A stretch of 64,000 nt of DNA from Paenibacillus sp. FSL R10-2734 (GCF_037963865.1 NZ_CP150170.1:2790001-2854000); one strand, 5' to 3'. Shown: positions 25,054-35,286, numbered from the stretch's first letter. Notes: a model not told the origin generated them from the letters alone. Translations and numbers: made by a program.

Positions 25054-26400
25054 ATGAAGAAAGGATTGTTAGCATTTGTTGCTTCTGTGACAGTACTTAG
25101 TTTGGCAGGATGTTCAGGGAATAATGCAGCTGAAGGTAATAAAGGGAATACGGATGCACAAAATTCTACTACTACTAATACCGCTACAACAGCACCAAGT
25201 ACGGATGATTCGAGCAAGCCAAAGGAAACGATTGAGATCAAATGGTTTAGACAAGAGGTTGGCGCTGCGAGAAATAAGGAGTTCTTCAAGAAAATTGAGG
25301 ACAAATTCCATGAATTAAATCCGGACATTAAAGTAACTGGTATCGCTAACAATTCAAATTTAACAGCAACGGAATTTTTGAAAACATCGCTTACTTCCGG
25401 AGATATGCCGGACGTGATGACGGTACAGTCCGCCGACGAATTCGTTGGGGCAAACGCTTTGCTTGAAATTCCAGACGATGTTTCTAGTCTACTTGCAGAC
25501 CCGCAGTTTGGAAGAACGAATGGAAAGCTTTATACCATGCCGTACAAAACAGATGTAGTTGGTGTTTTTTACAATAAAAATATGTTCCAAGAGCAAGGCA
25601 TCGCAATCCCTACGAAATGGTCTGAGCTAGTAGCTGCCATTGATAAACTGAAAGCTAGCAAAGTTATTCCAATGTCGATCTCAGGAAAAGATAGCTGGGT
25701 CCTTGGAATGAGTGGTTTATGGCCGTTAATTGGTACGGAAGCCCTTGAATCCAATCCTGACTATCCTAAGCTTCGTGCCCAAGATCAAGCTACATTTGCA
25801 GATCCTGTATTTGAGAATGCGATGAAGAAGTTTGATGAGCTGAATAAAATGGGGGCATTCGGTAAAGGTGTTTTAGGTATCAACTATCAGCAAGCGACGG
25901 AGCAATTCACTTCAGGAAAGGCTGCGATGTACCTGATGGGATCATGGATCGCCGGTGCTGACTTGCCTAGCTTAAAGCCTGGTTTTGATGTTGGATTCTT
26001 CCCACTTCCTTCTGAAAGCGGTGTCAAAGGATACTTAAGCAAAGGCTCCGAAGGATGGAGCGTGTCCGCAACCTCAAAACATCCGGAAGCAGCTTTGAAA
26101 TTTGTGAAGTTCCTGTTTGAAGATAAGGAAGTATATGCTAGCTTGCTAGAAACAGAATCTGCTTTCTCTACAACTGCAGAACCCGTGGAATATCCAATCA
26201 ACGAATATGGTCAAGCTGTGCTAGATGGAATTAAAGGCTTAACACCGTATCCACTGCCTGGCTTTGGATTAGGTGAGACAGCATGGGTATCTGGAATGGA
26301 CTCCTATCTGTTTAAATCATTGCAAAACGTAATCAGTGGAAGTGATATCGCCAAAGAAATAGCTGGTGCTGACGCTGAATGGAAGCGTTTGAAAAATTAG
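25054..26400 (+). CDS. Sugar ABC transporter substrate-binding lipoprotein (family 1)
   Basis: This 448-aa lipoprotein has a signal peptide with lipobox LAGC (Cys20), a Thr/Asn/Asp linker to about residue 60, and a family-1 solute-binding fold (IEIKWFRQEVG, SGDMPDVMTVQSADEF, TMPYKTDVVGVFYNKNMFQEQGI). The final third carries a GWSVSATSKHPEAALKFVKFLF helix typical of oligosaccharide binders. It would hand a galactose-containing oligosaccharide to the two permeases that follow. No ATPase is encoded nearby, so an MsmX-type shared ATPase is expected. A hairpin separates it from the permeases and may set a higher level of the binding protein. Confidence 0.88.
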   Translation: MKKGLLAFVASVTVLSLAGCSGNNAAEGNKGNTDAQNSTTTNTATTAPSTDDSSKPKETIEIKWFRQEVGAARNKEFFKKIEDKFHELNPDIKVTGIANNSNLTATEFLKTSLTSGDMPDVMTVQSADEFVGANALLEIPDDVSSLLADPQFGRTNGKLYTMPYKTDVVGVFYNKNMFQEQGIAIPTKWSELVAAIDKLKASKVIPMSISGKDSWVLGMSGLWPLIGTEALESNPDYPKLRAQDQATFADPVFENAMKKFDELNKMGAFGKGVLGINYQQATEQFTSGKAAMYLMGSWIAGADLPSLKPGFDVGFFPLPSESGVKGYLSKGSEGWSVSATSKHPEAALKFVKFLFEDKEVYASLLETESAFSTTAEPVEYPINEYGQAVLDGIKGLTPYPLPGFGLGETAWVSGMDSYLFKSLQNVISGSDIAKEIAGADAEWKRLKN

Positions 26401-26408
26401 TAGCTACA

Positions 26409-26442
26409 AAAGGCGCAAAGATCTTACCTTTGCGCCTTCTTA
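26409..26442 (+). terminator. Hairpin between binding-protein and permease genes (attenuator)
   Basis: Stem AAGGCGCAAAG / CTTTGCGCCTT with a seven-base loop, followed by a TCTTATT tail that is not a strong T run. In ABC sugar operons such structures usually stabilise the binding-protein mRNA or give partial termination. Confidence 0.65.
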
Positions 26443-26533
26443 TTAAAAGCTTTACGAAAATTTTCACAAGAAACGGTTACCGTCTTTAATGTCGACAATA
26501 CCGTTCCTTCTTATCAAGGAGAGTGAGTGCGAG

Positions 26534-27409
26534 ATGAACAAAAAAATACTGCCCTATATCATATTATTAGCACCTGCCTTAATCGGATATCTCATTTTTG
26601 CGATCGTACCCATTTTTATGAGCTTTTATTTCAGCTTCACTAATTTCGACGGGGTTAAGTCGGTTTATGATTTTATTGGTTTCGACAATTACGTTACTGC
26701 ATTCCAGGATGATCGTTTTTTTTACTCGGTCAAAGTAACGCTGATCATAACCGTCATCAGCTGTTGCATCATTAACATACTTGCTCTTCTGCTGGCAATG
26801 CTGCTGAACATGATTAGAAGAGGTAAAGGGCTGTTCCGGTTCTTGGTCTTTTATCCACAAATATTAAGCTTTGTTGTCGTAGGATTTGTGTGGGCTTACA
26901 TTTACAATTACAATTCAGGTGTTCTGAATTATGTATTGCAGCTATTTGCACTAGATGGTCTGATGATGGATTGGTTGGGAGACCAAAGCATTGTTCTGTT
27001 CTCCATTACTTTTGTCATCATTTGGCAATCGATAGGCTTCTATACCGTTATTTATTTGGCGGCACTGCAAACGGTCCCTTCAGATGTATTAGAGGCTGCT
27101 ACCATTGATGGGGCAGGAAGATTTCAAAAATTCAAAACCGTTATTTTCCCATTATTATCCTCTTCATTTACTATTAACTGGATTCTTTGCTTTATTAGCG
27201 GTCTTAAGACCTATGATGTCGTAAAGGTTATGACAGATGGAGGCCCCGGTTTCACAACCGAAACTATTGCCTTTAATATCATCTCGCAAGCCTTTGTCTC
27301 GAACAAGCAAGGATACGCTTCGGCACTGGCCATGTTGTTGTTTGTCTTCATAGCGCTGCTATCACTGGTCCAAGTACTGTATCTACGCAAGCGGGAGGTT
27401 GAAGCATAA
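26534..27409 (+). CDS. Sugar ABC transporter permease, MalF-like
   Basis: This 291-aa membrane protein is a family-typical permease with six helices. The EAA loop, which docks the ATPase, reads EAATIDGAGRFQKFKTVIFPLL near residue 200. N-terminal helices include YIILLAPALIGYLIFAIVPIFMS. It would form a channel with the next gene's product. ATG 26534 is preceded by AAGGAGAGTGAG; an in-frame start at 26489 would add 15 residues without a ribosome site. Its stop overlaps the next start (TAATG), so the two are translationally coupled. Confidence 0.88.
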   Translation: MNKKILPYIILLAPALIGYLIFAIVPIFMSFYFSFTNFDGVKSVYDFIGFDNYVTAFQDDRFFYSVKVTLIITVISCCIINILALLLAMLLNMIRRGKGLFRFLVFYPQILSFVVVGFVWAYIYNYNSGVLNYVLQLFALDGLMMDWLGDQSIVLFSITFVIIWQSIGFYTVIYLAALQTVPSDVLEAATIDGAGRFQKFKTVIFPLLSSSFTINWILCFISGLKTYDVVKVMTDGGPGFTTETIAFNIISQAFVSNKQGYASALAMLLFVFIALLSLVQVLYLRKREVEA

Positions 27410-28239
27410 TGGAGAAAAAGAATAAATTAATTAATCTTGGTCTCGAACTTCTAATGGTTTTGATTGGAATCTTGATGCTTGTTCCAGCTTACATTGCTAT
27501 AGTTAATGCCTTTAAGCCTGCTCAGGAAACTGGATTAAATCCATTTGCATTCCCAACATCCTTTTATTTAAAAAATTATTTGGAAGTATTTCAGACCATA
27601 GATATGTGGGCTATATTCAAAAACAGCTTTATCATTACAGCGGCGACGTTAATTCTAATGGTCGTTACGAGCTCTATGGCTGCTTTTACGATACAGCGTA
27701 AGGCTAATCGCTGGACGGGAGCTATTTATCTCTTATTCTTAGCCGGTATGATGATTCCGCCACAAACGCTGTATATCCCTATGATTAAGCTGCTAAAAAC
27801 ACTGGGACTTATGCAAAGCTTTGGAGGATTGCTATTGTTCTATATTGGTTTATACATGCCTTTCTGTATATTTTTGTTTACCGGCTTCATGAAAAGTGTC
27901 CCTCGTGAACTTGATGAATCAGCAACTATGGACGGTTGCGGAACGATTCGTATGTATTGGCAAATTGTATTTCCATTATTGAAGCCTGCAACGTCTACTG
28001 TCATTATCTTTGTATCGATGTGGACGTGGAATGACTTTATTAATCCGTTCATATTTTTAGGAGCTCAAAAGGGCGAGACGATTACATTGGCATTCTACGC
28101 ATTTATAAGCCAATACAATACGTCATGGAATCATGCTTTTGCAGGTATGATTATTACTTCACTTCCTGCGATGCTCTTGTTTATGCTAATGCAGAAGCAA
28201 TTTATTAGCGGAATTACAACCGGTGCGGTTAAAGGCTAG
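27409..28239 (+). CDS. Sugar ABC transporter permease, MalG-like
   Basis: This 276-aa protein has the MalG layout: a short N-terminal helix, the segment NPFAFPTSFYLKNYLEVFQTIDMWAIFKNSF before the membrane core, and an EAA-like loop reading DESATMDGCGTIRMYWQIVFPLLKP. It pairs with the MalF-like subunit. It is coupled to that gene by TAATG overlap. A GH2 beta-galactosidase gene starts 43 bases after the stop, so imported oligosaccharide would be hydrolysed inside the cell. No ATPase is in the operon. Confidence 0.88.
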   Translation: MEKKNKLINLGLELLMVLIGILMLVPAYIAIVNAFKPAQETGLNPFAFPTSFYLKNYLEVFQTIDMWAIFKNSFIITAATLILMVVTSSMAAFTIQRKANRWTGAIYLLFLAGMMIPPQTLYIPMIKLLKTLGLMQSFGGLLLFYIGLYMPFCIFLFTGFMKSVPRELDESATMDGCGTIRMYWQIVFPLLKPATSTVIIFVSMWTWNDFINPFIFLGAQKGETITLAFYAFISQYNTSWNHAFAGMIITSLPAMLLFMLMQKQFISGITTGAVKG

Positions 28240-28282
28240 CAAGTAGCAATGTCAAATTTGAAGATGCTTGGAGGAATTGTAT

Positions 28283-31200
28283 ATGCGGCATGAAGAAATG
28301 ACATCTGGAAATATACTGGTATGGGAAGAACCTGTTATTATCCCGAAACCTAATTATTGCCTCGACATTCCATCACCTGTTCTAAGCTTGAACAGTGACG
28401 CAGGCTTTCATTGGCAGTTCGGAAATGGCGCTAGATCCTTCGACGATATTATTCATTCGGACAGAGGTTTGGTGACATGGAGTGATATTCTGGTCCCTGG
28501 TGAACCAGCCATGCAGGGTCATGATCTTGAGAATGATGTCCCGTATTATTATAAAACGAAATTCATGATACCTTCTAATTATACTGAAAATAAGATTTTT
28601 TTGCGATTTAACGGCGTATATTCAAAAGCTAAGGTGTGGGTAAATAACGAATATATCCGAGAGCATAGAGGCGGTTTTACGACTTGGGATTGTGACATCA
28701 CCCATCAAGTCGTTCCAGGTTCTGAGGCGACAGTCATTGTTGAATTCATAGATGATATTTGGGATCCATCGATCGGTAGTATTTATGCCCATCACAATAT
28801 GGGAGGCATTATTAATAGCGTAGAGCTGTTAGCAGTACCTCAAACACATATAACTAAAATGCATTATACGGTTGATTTTGATAAAACTTTTCATGATGCG
28901 GAGTTGACGGTTACGCTAGGTGTTTCATTAGGGTATGCTGCGGCCTCGTTTGTTCAATTGGAGCTTCTCGATTCTCATAACAACGTTATTCAGCTCGATC
29001 ATTCATTCATCGAGTTTCAGGCGGAATCTCAGGTAAAAGAAGTCATTTTCCATATTGCTAATCCTGTAAAATGGGATGCTGAGCATCCTAATCTGTATAC
29101 ATTGCAAGCCAAGCTTTATAACGAATCCTTGCAAACCCAACTGCTACAGGCTTGCCAAGTAAAAGTAGGGTTTCGCAAGATTACTTACGGTGGCAAGGAT
29201 GGTACAGATAAACGGGAAATTTACGTTAATGGACAACGTGTTAAGCTCAGAGGCACATGTAGACATCATGTCCACCCGACATTAGGCCGTACAGTAACGC
29301 CAGAGATGGATCGCGAGGACGTTGTGCTTTTGAAAGGGCAAAACGTTAATTATGTGCGAACCACGCATTATCCACCGACACAAGAATTTTTGGATGCTTG
29401 CGATGAGCTAGGGATGTACGTTGAAGAAGAGACCGCGGTTAACTTTCAATATGCAAACGGACCGGGTCCCTGGAGAGATGATGAAAGCTGGTTTATGGAT
29501 CAATTCTCGGAAATGGTAGAGCGAGACAAAAGCCATCCATGTGTCCTTATTTGGTCCCTTGGCAATGAATCAGGCTGGCGCGCAGGCGTCGAAGGGGATA
29601 AATTCAGGAAGCAATATCAATATATTAAACAAGTCGATAGGAGTCGACCGGCTAAATTCAGCTATCCATTTAATATTGAAGACGGCACCGTGATGGATAT
29701 CTATAGCGTGCATTATGCAAAGTATACGGATAGTCCAGTTTATCTTCGAGCTGGATACACCAATGGTGAAGGATCGGAAGAGCTAGTTATCGAGTATAAT
29801 GGGCCTGTCATTCACGATGAATATGCGCATATTGCTTGCTATAATTTGAATGAATTAGAGCGTGATAATAATGTTCGGAATTTCTGGGGTGAGAGCTTAA
29901 CTAAATTTTGGCAACAGATAGTACTTACAGAAGGTGCATTAGGTGGAGCTTTATGGGCTAATATTGATGATGTTTTTCAACTGCCAGAGGGAGTTCGCGA
30001 AAGACATCAGCTGCATTCCAGTGGCACGGCTGCAGGTTATGGTGAATGGGGAAATATGTGCGATCAGTGGCGACGAGAGAAACCAGAATATTGGCTTACG
30101 AAGAAAGCCTACTCTCCTATTCGGATCGAGGATAAGCCGCTAGGTAACCCTGGGCATGCGGAGCTACGAATTCCTATCTTCAATTGGTTTAATCATACGA
30201 ATTTGCTTGAGGTTCAAGTGCTATGGAGTATTACTGTAGACGATCATATCGTAGAGCAAGGGCAAATGATGGGGCCAGATGTAAAACCGTATCAGCAAGG
30301 AGTACTCGTATTTCCTAAGCGAGCTTGGAGAGAAGCCGAGCATGTATATGTGAAGTTTATTACAACTGACGGAATAACTGTAGATGAGTATGACTTGCCT
30401 CTAGCAGCAGCAATCTTTACATTTGAGGAAGAACGATTAGGAAGTTTAAGCGTTGAGGAATCTGACGATCAGCTTTCGATTTGTAGTGAAGCACTTGAAA
30501 TTGTGTACTCCAAGCAGACCGCTCAGATTGTGACAGCTACTTATCAAGGGCAGCTGCTCATGACAGGAGGTCCTCGTCTTCATCTGACAGGAGAGGAACT
30601 TGGTGAGTGGAATGCTGAGAGTATGAGCATTCCACGCTCGACAGAGCAGCTTGTAGAACTCTTAATCATTGGTGAATATAGCAATGGCTTGAAGGTGCAA
30701 TTTCTACAAACGATCGAAAATACTGGTAAATTTACAACAAGCTATCGATTATTAGATTGTAAAATAAATTATGAACAAAGTGATTACGGAGTCATGTTCG
30801 AGCTTCATCAATCGCAAGATGATCAGTGGGATGCGAAATTAAATGAGCTCGGGTTAGTGTTCGATCTTCATCAAGGTGTAACAGGGGTGGAATGGAGGAA
30901 GGAAGGAGCTCATTCGGTTTATCCTGAACATCATATCGGTAGATCGTTTGGTCATGCGGATCGTATTCGCCAAGACGCAGAAAGCGAACCGGATCGTTAT
31001 CGCATCGCTCCAAGCTGGAATTGGAAAGATGATATGCGTAATTTTTACCTCGAAGATCGCTCGGACCGGACAAAAGGGCTCGTTACAAGAGATTTTAATA
31101 GTATGAGAGAGCATATTAAGTATTACTCCGTTTTATTCGAACATACAGATGCTCGAATAAGGGTAGAATCGCCAGGGACTGATGCGGCGCGGATTCATTA

Positions 31201-31741
31201 TGGATATACCAAGCGTCCTGTAATTCAAGATAGGGATCTGGAACAAATAAGTTATACTGGTAATTGGCAAGATGGCTCAGATCCGAAATGTCTTTTAGGA
31301 ACAGAGACCTTCTCCAATCAGCCTGGCGCGAAAGCGGAATTCTCCTTCCAGGGTACCGGAATTAGAGTATTGTATAAGAAGCAACGGACAAATGGGAAAA
31401 TGCTAGTAAGCATTGATCAGCAGCATCCTGAGCGAATTGATACATTTAGTGATATTGGTACGCCTCTTTATCAGCAAATATACGAAATTAAGGATCTTAT
31501 GTACGGGCAGCACACGATAACGATTGAAGTGCCTGAAGATAACGAGGGAAGAATGGTTTCGATCGATGCCTTCGAAATTATTGATTCTACTACAATTACA
31601 GAAATTGAAGCAAAACTGATCGTAAATAATGAGTGGAGATACTCTGGATTAAGCTGGGGTAACTACTTGGGACCAGTCATTAAAATATCAGACGGTTACG
31701 AGAATCAGGTCACGCTACGCTTTACAGATCATAATCGTTAA
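28283..31741 (+). CDS. GH2-family beta-galactosidase, cytoplasmic, with C-terminal carbohydrate-binding-like module
   Basis: This 1152-aa enzyme has the GH2 domains: an N-terminal sugar-binding jelly roll, an immunoglobulin-like domain, and a TIM barrel. The acid/base residue is Glu429 in SLGNESG and the nucleophile is Glu513 in IHDEYAH. The fragment RTTHYPPTQEFLDACDELGM is classic for the family. A beta-strand-rich region follows, then a final module (about 985-1110, with DRDLEQISYTGNWQDG and FQGTGI) that resembles the repeated modules of the SLH enzyme at 35733. No signal peptide is present. It lies directly downstream of the sugar permeases. Beta-galactosidase is the likeliest activity; another beta-glycosidase is possible. 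Confidence 0.85.
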   Translation: MRHEEMTSGNILVWEEPVIIPKPNYCLDIPSPVLSLNSDAGFHWQFGNGARSFDDIIHSDRGLVTWSDILVPGEPAMQGHDLENDVPYYYKTKFMIPSNYTENKIFLRFNGVYSKAKVWVNNEYIREHRGGFTTWDCDITHQVVPGSEATVIVEFIDDIWDPSIGSIYAHHNMGGIINSVELLAVPQTHITKMHYTVDFDKTFHDAELTVTLGVSLGYAAASFVQLELLDSHNNVIQLDHSFIEFQAESQVKEVIFHIANPVKWDAEHPNLYTLQAKLYNESLQTQLLQACQVKVGFRKITYGGKDGTDKREIYVNGQRVKLRGTCRHHVHPTLGRTVTPEMDREDVVLLKGQNVNYVRTTHYPPTQEFLDACDELGMYVEEETAVNFQYANGPGPWRDDESWFMDQFSEMVERDKSHPCVLIWSLGNESGWRAGVEGDKFRKQYQYIKQVDRSRPAKFSYPFNIEDGTVMDIYSVHYAKYTDSPVYLRAGYTNGEGSEELVIEYNGPVIHDEYAHIACYNLNELERDNNVRNFWGESLTKFWQQIVLTEGALGGALWANIDDVFQLPEGVRERHQLHSSGTAAGYGEWGNMCDQWRREKPEYWLTKKAYSPIRIEDKPLGNPGHAELRIPIFNWFNHTNLLEVQVLWSITVDDHIVEQGQMMGPDVKPYQQGVLVFPKRAWREAEHVYVKFITTDGITVDEYDLPLAAAIFTFEEERLGSLSVEESDDQLSICSEALEIVYSKQTAQIVTATYQGQLLMTGGPRLHLTGEELGEWNAESMSIPRSTEQLVELLIIGEYSNGLKVQFLQTIENTGKFTTSYRLLDCKINYEQSDYGVMFELHQSQDDQWDAKLNELGLVFDLHQGVTGVEWRKEGAHSVYPEHHIGRSFGHADRIRQDAESEPDRYRIAPSWNWKDDMRNFYLEDRSDRTKGLVTRDFNSMREHIKYYSVLFEHTDARIRVESPGTDAARIHYGYTKRPVIQDRDLEQISYTGNWQDGSDPKCLLGTETFSNQPGAKAEFSFQGTGIRVLYKKQRTNGKMLVSIDQQHPERIDTFSDIGTPLYQQIYEIKDLMYGQHTITIEVPEDNEGRMVSIDAFEIIDSTTITEIEAKLIVNNEWRYSGLSWGNYLGPVIKISDGYENQVTLRFTDHNR

Positions 31742-31782
31742 TTTCTGATGCATTGCTAATTTATATCCAGTTTCCTACAATG

Positions 31783-31820
31783 AAAAATGAGCCTCAGTTC
31801 TAATCTGAAGGCTCATTTTT
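31783..31820. terminator. Bidirectional terminator between convergent operons
   Basis: Stem AAAAATGAGCCT / AGGCTCATTTTT around a 14-base loop. A-rich and T-rich flanks allow it to act for the GH2 operon (+) and the YesM/YesN operon (-). Confidence 0.85.
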
Positions 31821-31840
31821 CATAGTTACGGATTCGCTGA

Positions 31841-33409
31841 TTACTTTACGTTGCTAGGCAGCACACCGAATTGCTGTTTAAAAATTCTACAAAAATAGTT
31901 GTAGTCTTTGTAGCCTACCGACTCCGCAATTTGATAGATTCGTTGATTCGTCGACTTTAATAAATGCTTCGCTTGTGTCAATCTTACTTTATTCAAATAA
32001 TCGTTATAGGATTCGCCTTTATCCTTGCGGAATAACTTGCCCAAATAGCTTGAATTCATATAGTAAATTTCGCCAAGGTCCTTAAGCTTAATATCCTCCG
32101 CATAATGCTCATCGATGTAGCTGCAGACCGCTTCGATAATCTTGCTCGGCCGGGATTGCTGCAAACGCTGAATATTAGCGATGACCTCGGAGGAGATAAG
32201 AATTAAATGCTCGGCGATCGCATCGATCGAATTCAAGGAAGTAAGCCGCTGATACAGACTGGTTTGACCGTCATATAAGAAGGAGAGATTGCCGTTATAT
32301 TCTTTCAATACCTCGACACTATTAAAGATAAATTTCATGGCCATGTATTCAATATAGGTTCTGGGGGGGACCGCTTCTTGAAGTTTCTTTGTGAACAATT
32401 CCATTATTATCTGTTTGGTGGTCTCCAGGCTGCAGCTACGGATGGATCTTTCATAACTTGAGAGCCATTCTTCCTCGTTAATCGATACATGAGAGCTAAC
32501 GGGAATCGAGCTGCTGGTAATGACCAGGTTATACCCGAGAAAAAATGTATATTCAAGCAACTTGATCGCTTCCGAATAGGCTTGATGAAGACCCGATAAC
32601 GAATACGCTTGATCGCTAAGTACGATCGTTACGGTTGTCTTAACGTAGATGCGTATTGCATGAAGAATACCTTCCATTTTTTGCTCTGGCGTTTCAGCTG
32701 TATTCATATCCTCAAAAAGACATACGATCCGGTGCTGACTATCCTCGAATACAACAGAGGCTAATCCATCATTTCGGAATATCTCTTTCACAACGTTAAG
32801 GCATGCATAGAGTGTGGCGTACTCCATGCTGTCTAGTTCTTCATCGTATTTCGCTGCCAAACATTCCAACTCAATAATCGCCTTGCGATAAGGTGCACTT
32901 GGAATTTCGATTTGCAGGAAATTTGCCCGGTTACGAAATTCAATCATGGAGATCTTATGTTGAATCATTCTGTTCATTAGATGATTGGTTAAGATTTGTG
33001 AATGCTCGCTACCCAAATACTGATGCTCGATCTTCGTGCTAATGGCGTGTTTCACATTTAGCAAAGTTTCGATTAATTCCTGTTCGGAGATAGGCTTCAG
33101 CAAATAATTATCCACTTGATATTTCATGGCTTCCTTCACGTATTCAAATTCATTGTATCCGCTTAGAACAATAATTTTTAGCTCGGGATTAAAGGTTCTG
33201 ATTTCCTGTATTAACTCGAGACCGTTCATATTTGGCATCGATATATCCGTAATCATTACATGGAAATAAGCAGATTTAAGCTTAGTTAATGCCGTTTCTC
33301 CATCCGAAGCTTCATCCACAATGCAATAGCCTAGCTCTTCCCACGGGATTAACTGCTTGATGCCTTGCCGTATGATCGATTCATCATCGACTATGATCGT
33401 TTTTAACAT
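31841..33409 (-). CDS. YesN-type AraC-family response regulator
   Basis: This 522-aa regulator has an N-terminal CheY-like receiver (DDE at 8-10, phosphoacceptor Asp55 in ITDISMP, YLLKP) and a middle region typical of YesN. The C-terminal AraC helix-turn-helix pair is DIKLKDLGEIYYMNSSYLGKLFRKDKGESYNDYLNKVRL followed by IYQIAESVGYKDYNYFCRIFKQ. It overlaps the kinase gene by 26 bases, with the ribosome site GGAGATGAG inside the kinase coding sequence. It is inferred to activate the sites at 24962, 35408 and 35583. Target genes would be the sugar transporter operon and the GH95 surface enzyme. Confidence 0.88.
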   Translation of the reverse strand: MLKTIIVDDESIIRQGIKQLIPWEELGYCIVDEASDGETALTKLKSAYFHVMITDISMPNMNGLELIQEIRTFNPELKIIVLSGYNEFEYVKEAMKYQVDNYLLKPISEQELIETLLNVKHAISTKIEHQYLGSEHSQILTNHLMNRMIQHKISMIEFRNRANFLQIEIPSAPYRKAIIELECLAAKYDEELDSMEYATLYACLNVVKEIFRNDGLASVVFEDSQHRIVCLFEDMNTAETPEQKMEGILHAIRIYVKTTVTIVLSDQAYSLSGLHQAYSEAIKLLEYTFFLGYNLVITSSSIPVSSHVSINEEEWLSSYERSIRSCSLETTKQIIMELFTKKLQEAVPPRTYIEYMAMKFIFNSVEVLKEYNGNLSFLYDGQTSLYQRLTSLNSIDAIAEHLILISSEVIANIQRLQQSRPSKIIEAVCSYIDEHYAEDIKLKDLGEIYYMNSSYLGKLFRKDKGESYNDYLNKVRLTQAKHLLKSTNQRIYQIAESVGYKDYNYFCRIFKQQFGVLPSNVK

Positions 33410-35237
33410 ATTGTCTCATCTCCAGTATATGTTTGGCAGGGAAACAAGCAGCAACCGTAATACCGCCATGAGCATTACTCGAAATCTGTAATCCATAGAT
33501 GCTGTCAAATCCGAATAATAAACAAATTCGTTCATGTACATTGGATATACCGACCGCATTGCTTGGCTCTCGTTCGAGATTGCTCTGCCTGCGAAGCTGG
33601 TGATTAAGGAGCGCGATCTGGTCAGGCGGCATGCCTGAGCCATTATCGCTTATGCGAATGAGCAGACAGTCCTCCATACGTTCTGCTTGTATGTGAATGC
33701 TGCAAGAACCGGAGCTATTCCTGAAACCATGAATAAAAGAATTTTCCACAATAGGCTGCAGCATAAGCTTAAGGATACCGAACGATAATATGTCCGGCGG
33801 TATGTCGATGGTGTAGGTCAGCTGTTGTCCAAAGCGAATCTTTTGAATGTCGAGATAGGTACTGATAAACTCAATCTCTTCTTCCAGCGATATGACTGCA
33901 TTCATCTCCTTCACATTCCAGCGGAATAAGTCGGCCAATATCTTAATCATGTGCGCTACGTCCGTATCCTGATTCAGAGCGGCTTTCATCCGAATACTCT
34001 CAAGCGTGTTATACAGAAAATGCGGATTAACCTGCATCTGTAACGCCTTTAACTCTGCTTCCTGACGGCGTATGCTGCTGATATAGGAGGTATCAATGAA
34101 ATCCTTCAGCCGCAGACGCATGATGTCTATGCTTGAAGCTAGCTGTCCAATCTCATCCTGTTGTTTAAACGGAATGACAGGGATGAAATTACCTTCTTCG
34201 ATGCGGTGAATTGCTTTTAGCACTAGATTCAATCGTTTGAAAAAGCCTCTTGAAATCAATAACAGTGTCAGCATCAAACAAACAATCGCGATCATGACAG
34301 TTATTATAATGGTGAGATTAATTTTGGAAATTCCATTGGTTAGCTGAGAGTGCGGAATGACTGTGACAAGCTTCCACTTAAAAGATGGTACCGTGGTATA
34401 ACTGATATATTTGCCTCGTTCCCAATTTACGAATTGATGACCACGCTCTTGTGTGAGCGTATTCGCTAAGTCTGTAAATGAATCAGGCTTCTGGCCTGTG
34501 TATCTATTCTTGTAATCGTATATGATCGAGCCATCTTCACCAAATATGTAGAAATCTCCTTTAAAATCCTTCGTATAACTCTCGAAAATATGTTGGAACG
34601 TTTCCGTTTGTAGGTTTACAATAATCGTCCCGATGTCGCGAAGATCACGAATCTTCTGAATATCATAAATATTGCGGGCAAAAGTGATCATATATTTGTT
34701 GGTATTGAAATTGTCTAAATAATCGGGAATGTTCGTATCCATAATGGTAATTTGTCGCTCATTTTGCTTAATCGCTTTATACCAATTCTGGTCGGCAAAG
34801 TGGTAGCCATTTACACGTCCAATATTATTTGCTCCCCAGAAGTAGGGGGTATCAGACACATTATTGAGGAGTAAAATCGATGAAATTTGATATCTAGAGC
34901 TATTGAAATTTAGAAAAAATCTTGAAAAATCATAATTCATTTGCAAAGCCTTGTCCGTCTCGTTGGTTGTATTCAGGAAACTATAGAATGGGTTTTCAAG
35001 ATTGCCCTCGTAAGCTAATACCTTGGTTAAATTGTTCAAGTCATCGTATAGATCGTCAAGACTTTCTGAGACTTGATCCAAAATATTGTTCTGCAGAGAA
35101 ATATTTAGTCCCGTAACCTCTTTGGACACTTGTTTCGTCGTGAAATAAATTATAACCATGGATGAGCATAAAAGTATAACAGCGTAGTAAATAGAGATTT
35201 TGGTGAAGAGACTATTTTTTTTGAATAGTTTGGCCAT
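33384..35237 (-). CDS. YesM-type membrane sensor histidine kinase
   Basis: This 617-aa kinase has TM1 near residues 15-32, a large extracellular sensor domain of the YesM type (about 33-300), TM2 near 305-325, and a HAMP region (GFFKRLNLVLKAIHRIEEGNF). A His_kinase domain has QVNPHFLYN (His about 406) and a HATPase has PIVENSFIHGF and DNGSGM. Such kinases sense extracellular oligosaccharides, often through a partner binding protein. The cognate regulator overlaps its 3' end. A putative cre site lies 36-49 bases before the ATG, which suggests carbon catabolite repression. The ligand is unknown but probably a galactan-type oligosaccharide. Confidence 0.87.
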   Translation of the reverse strand: MAKLFKKNSLFTKISIYYAVILLCSSMVIIYFTTKQVSKEVTGLNISLQNNILDQVSESLDDLYDDLNNLTKVLAYEGNLENPFYSFLNTTNETDKALQMNYDFSRFFLNFNSSRYQISSILLLNNVSDTPYFWGANNIGRVNGYHFADQNWYKAIKQNERQITIMDTNIPDYLDNFNTNKYMITFARNIYDIQKIRDLRDIGTIIVNLQTETFQHIFESYTKDFKGDFYIFGEDGSIIYDYKNRYTGQKPDSFTDLANTLTQERGHQFVNWERGKYISYTTVPSFKWKLVTVIPHSQLTNGISKINLTIIITVMIAIVCLMLTLLLISRGFFKRLNLVLKAIHRIEEGNFIPVIPFKQQDEIGQLASSIDIMRLRLKDFIDTSYISSIRRQEAELKALQMQVNPHFLYNTLESIRMKAALNQDTDVAHMIKILADLFRWNVKEMNAVISLEEEIEFISTYLDIQKIRFGQQLTYTIDIPPDILSFGILKLMLQPIVENSFIHGFRNSSGSCSIHIQAERMEDCLLIRISDNGSGMPPDQIALLNHQLRRQSNLEREPSNAVGISNVHERICLLFGFDSIYGLQISSNAHGGITVAACFPAKHILEMRQYVKNDHSR

Positions 35238-35272
35238 GGAGAATAACCACCTTCAAGGGGATTGTCACATTT

Positions 35273-35286
35273 CGAAAGCGATTACA
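35273..35286 (-). promoter_or_regulatory. Candidate cre site upstream of the YesM-type kinase
   Basis: CGAAAGCGATTACA matches the CcpA target TGWAANCGNTNWCA at 13 of 14 positions (C for the first T). It is between the kinase start and a GATACT hexamer on the minus strand, a good position for repression by CcpA. Confidence 0.55.

Noticed and set aside
26460..26500. GAAACGGTTACCGTC as a cre or LacI-type operator
   Set aside because: Alignment to the cre consensus fails in the central CG positions; no LacI-type gene nearby.
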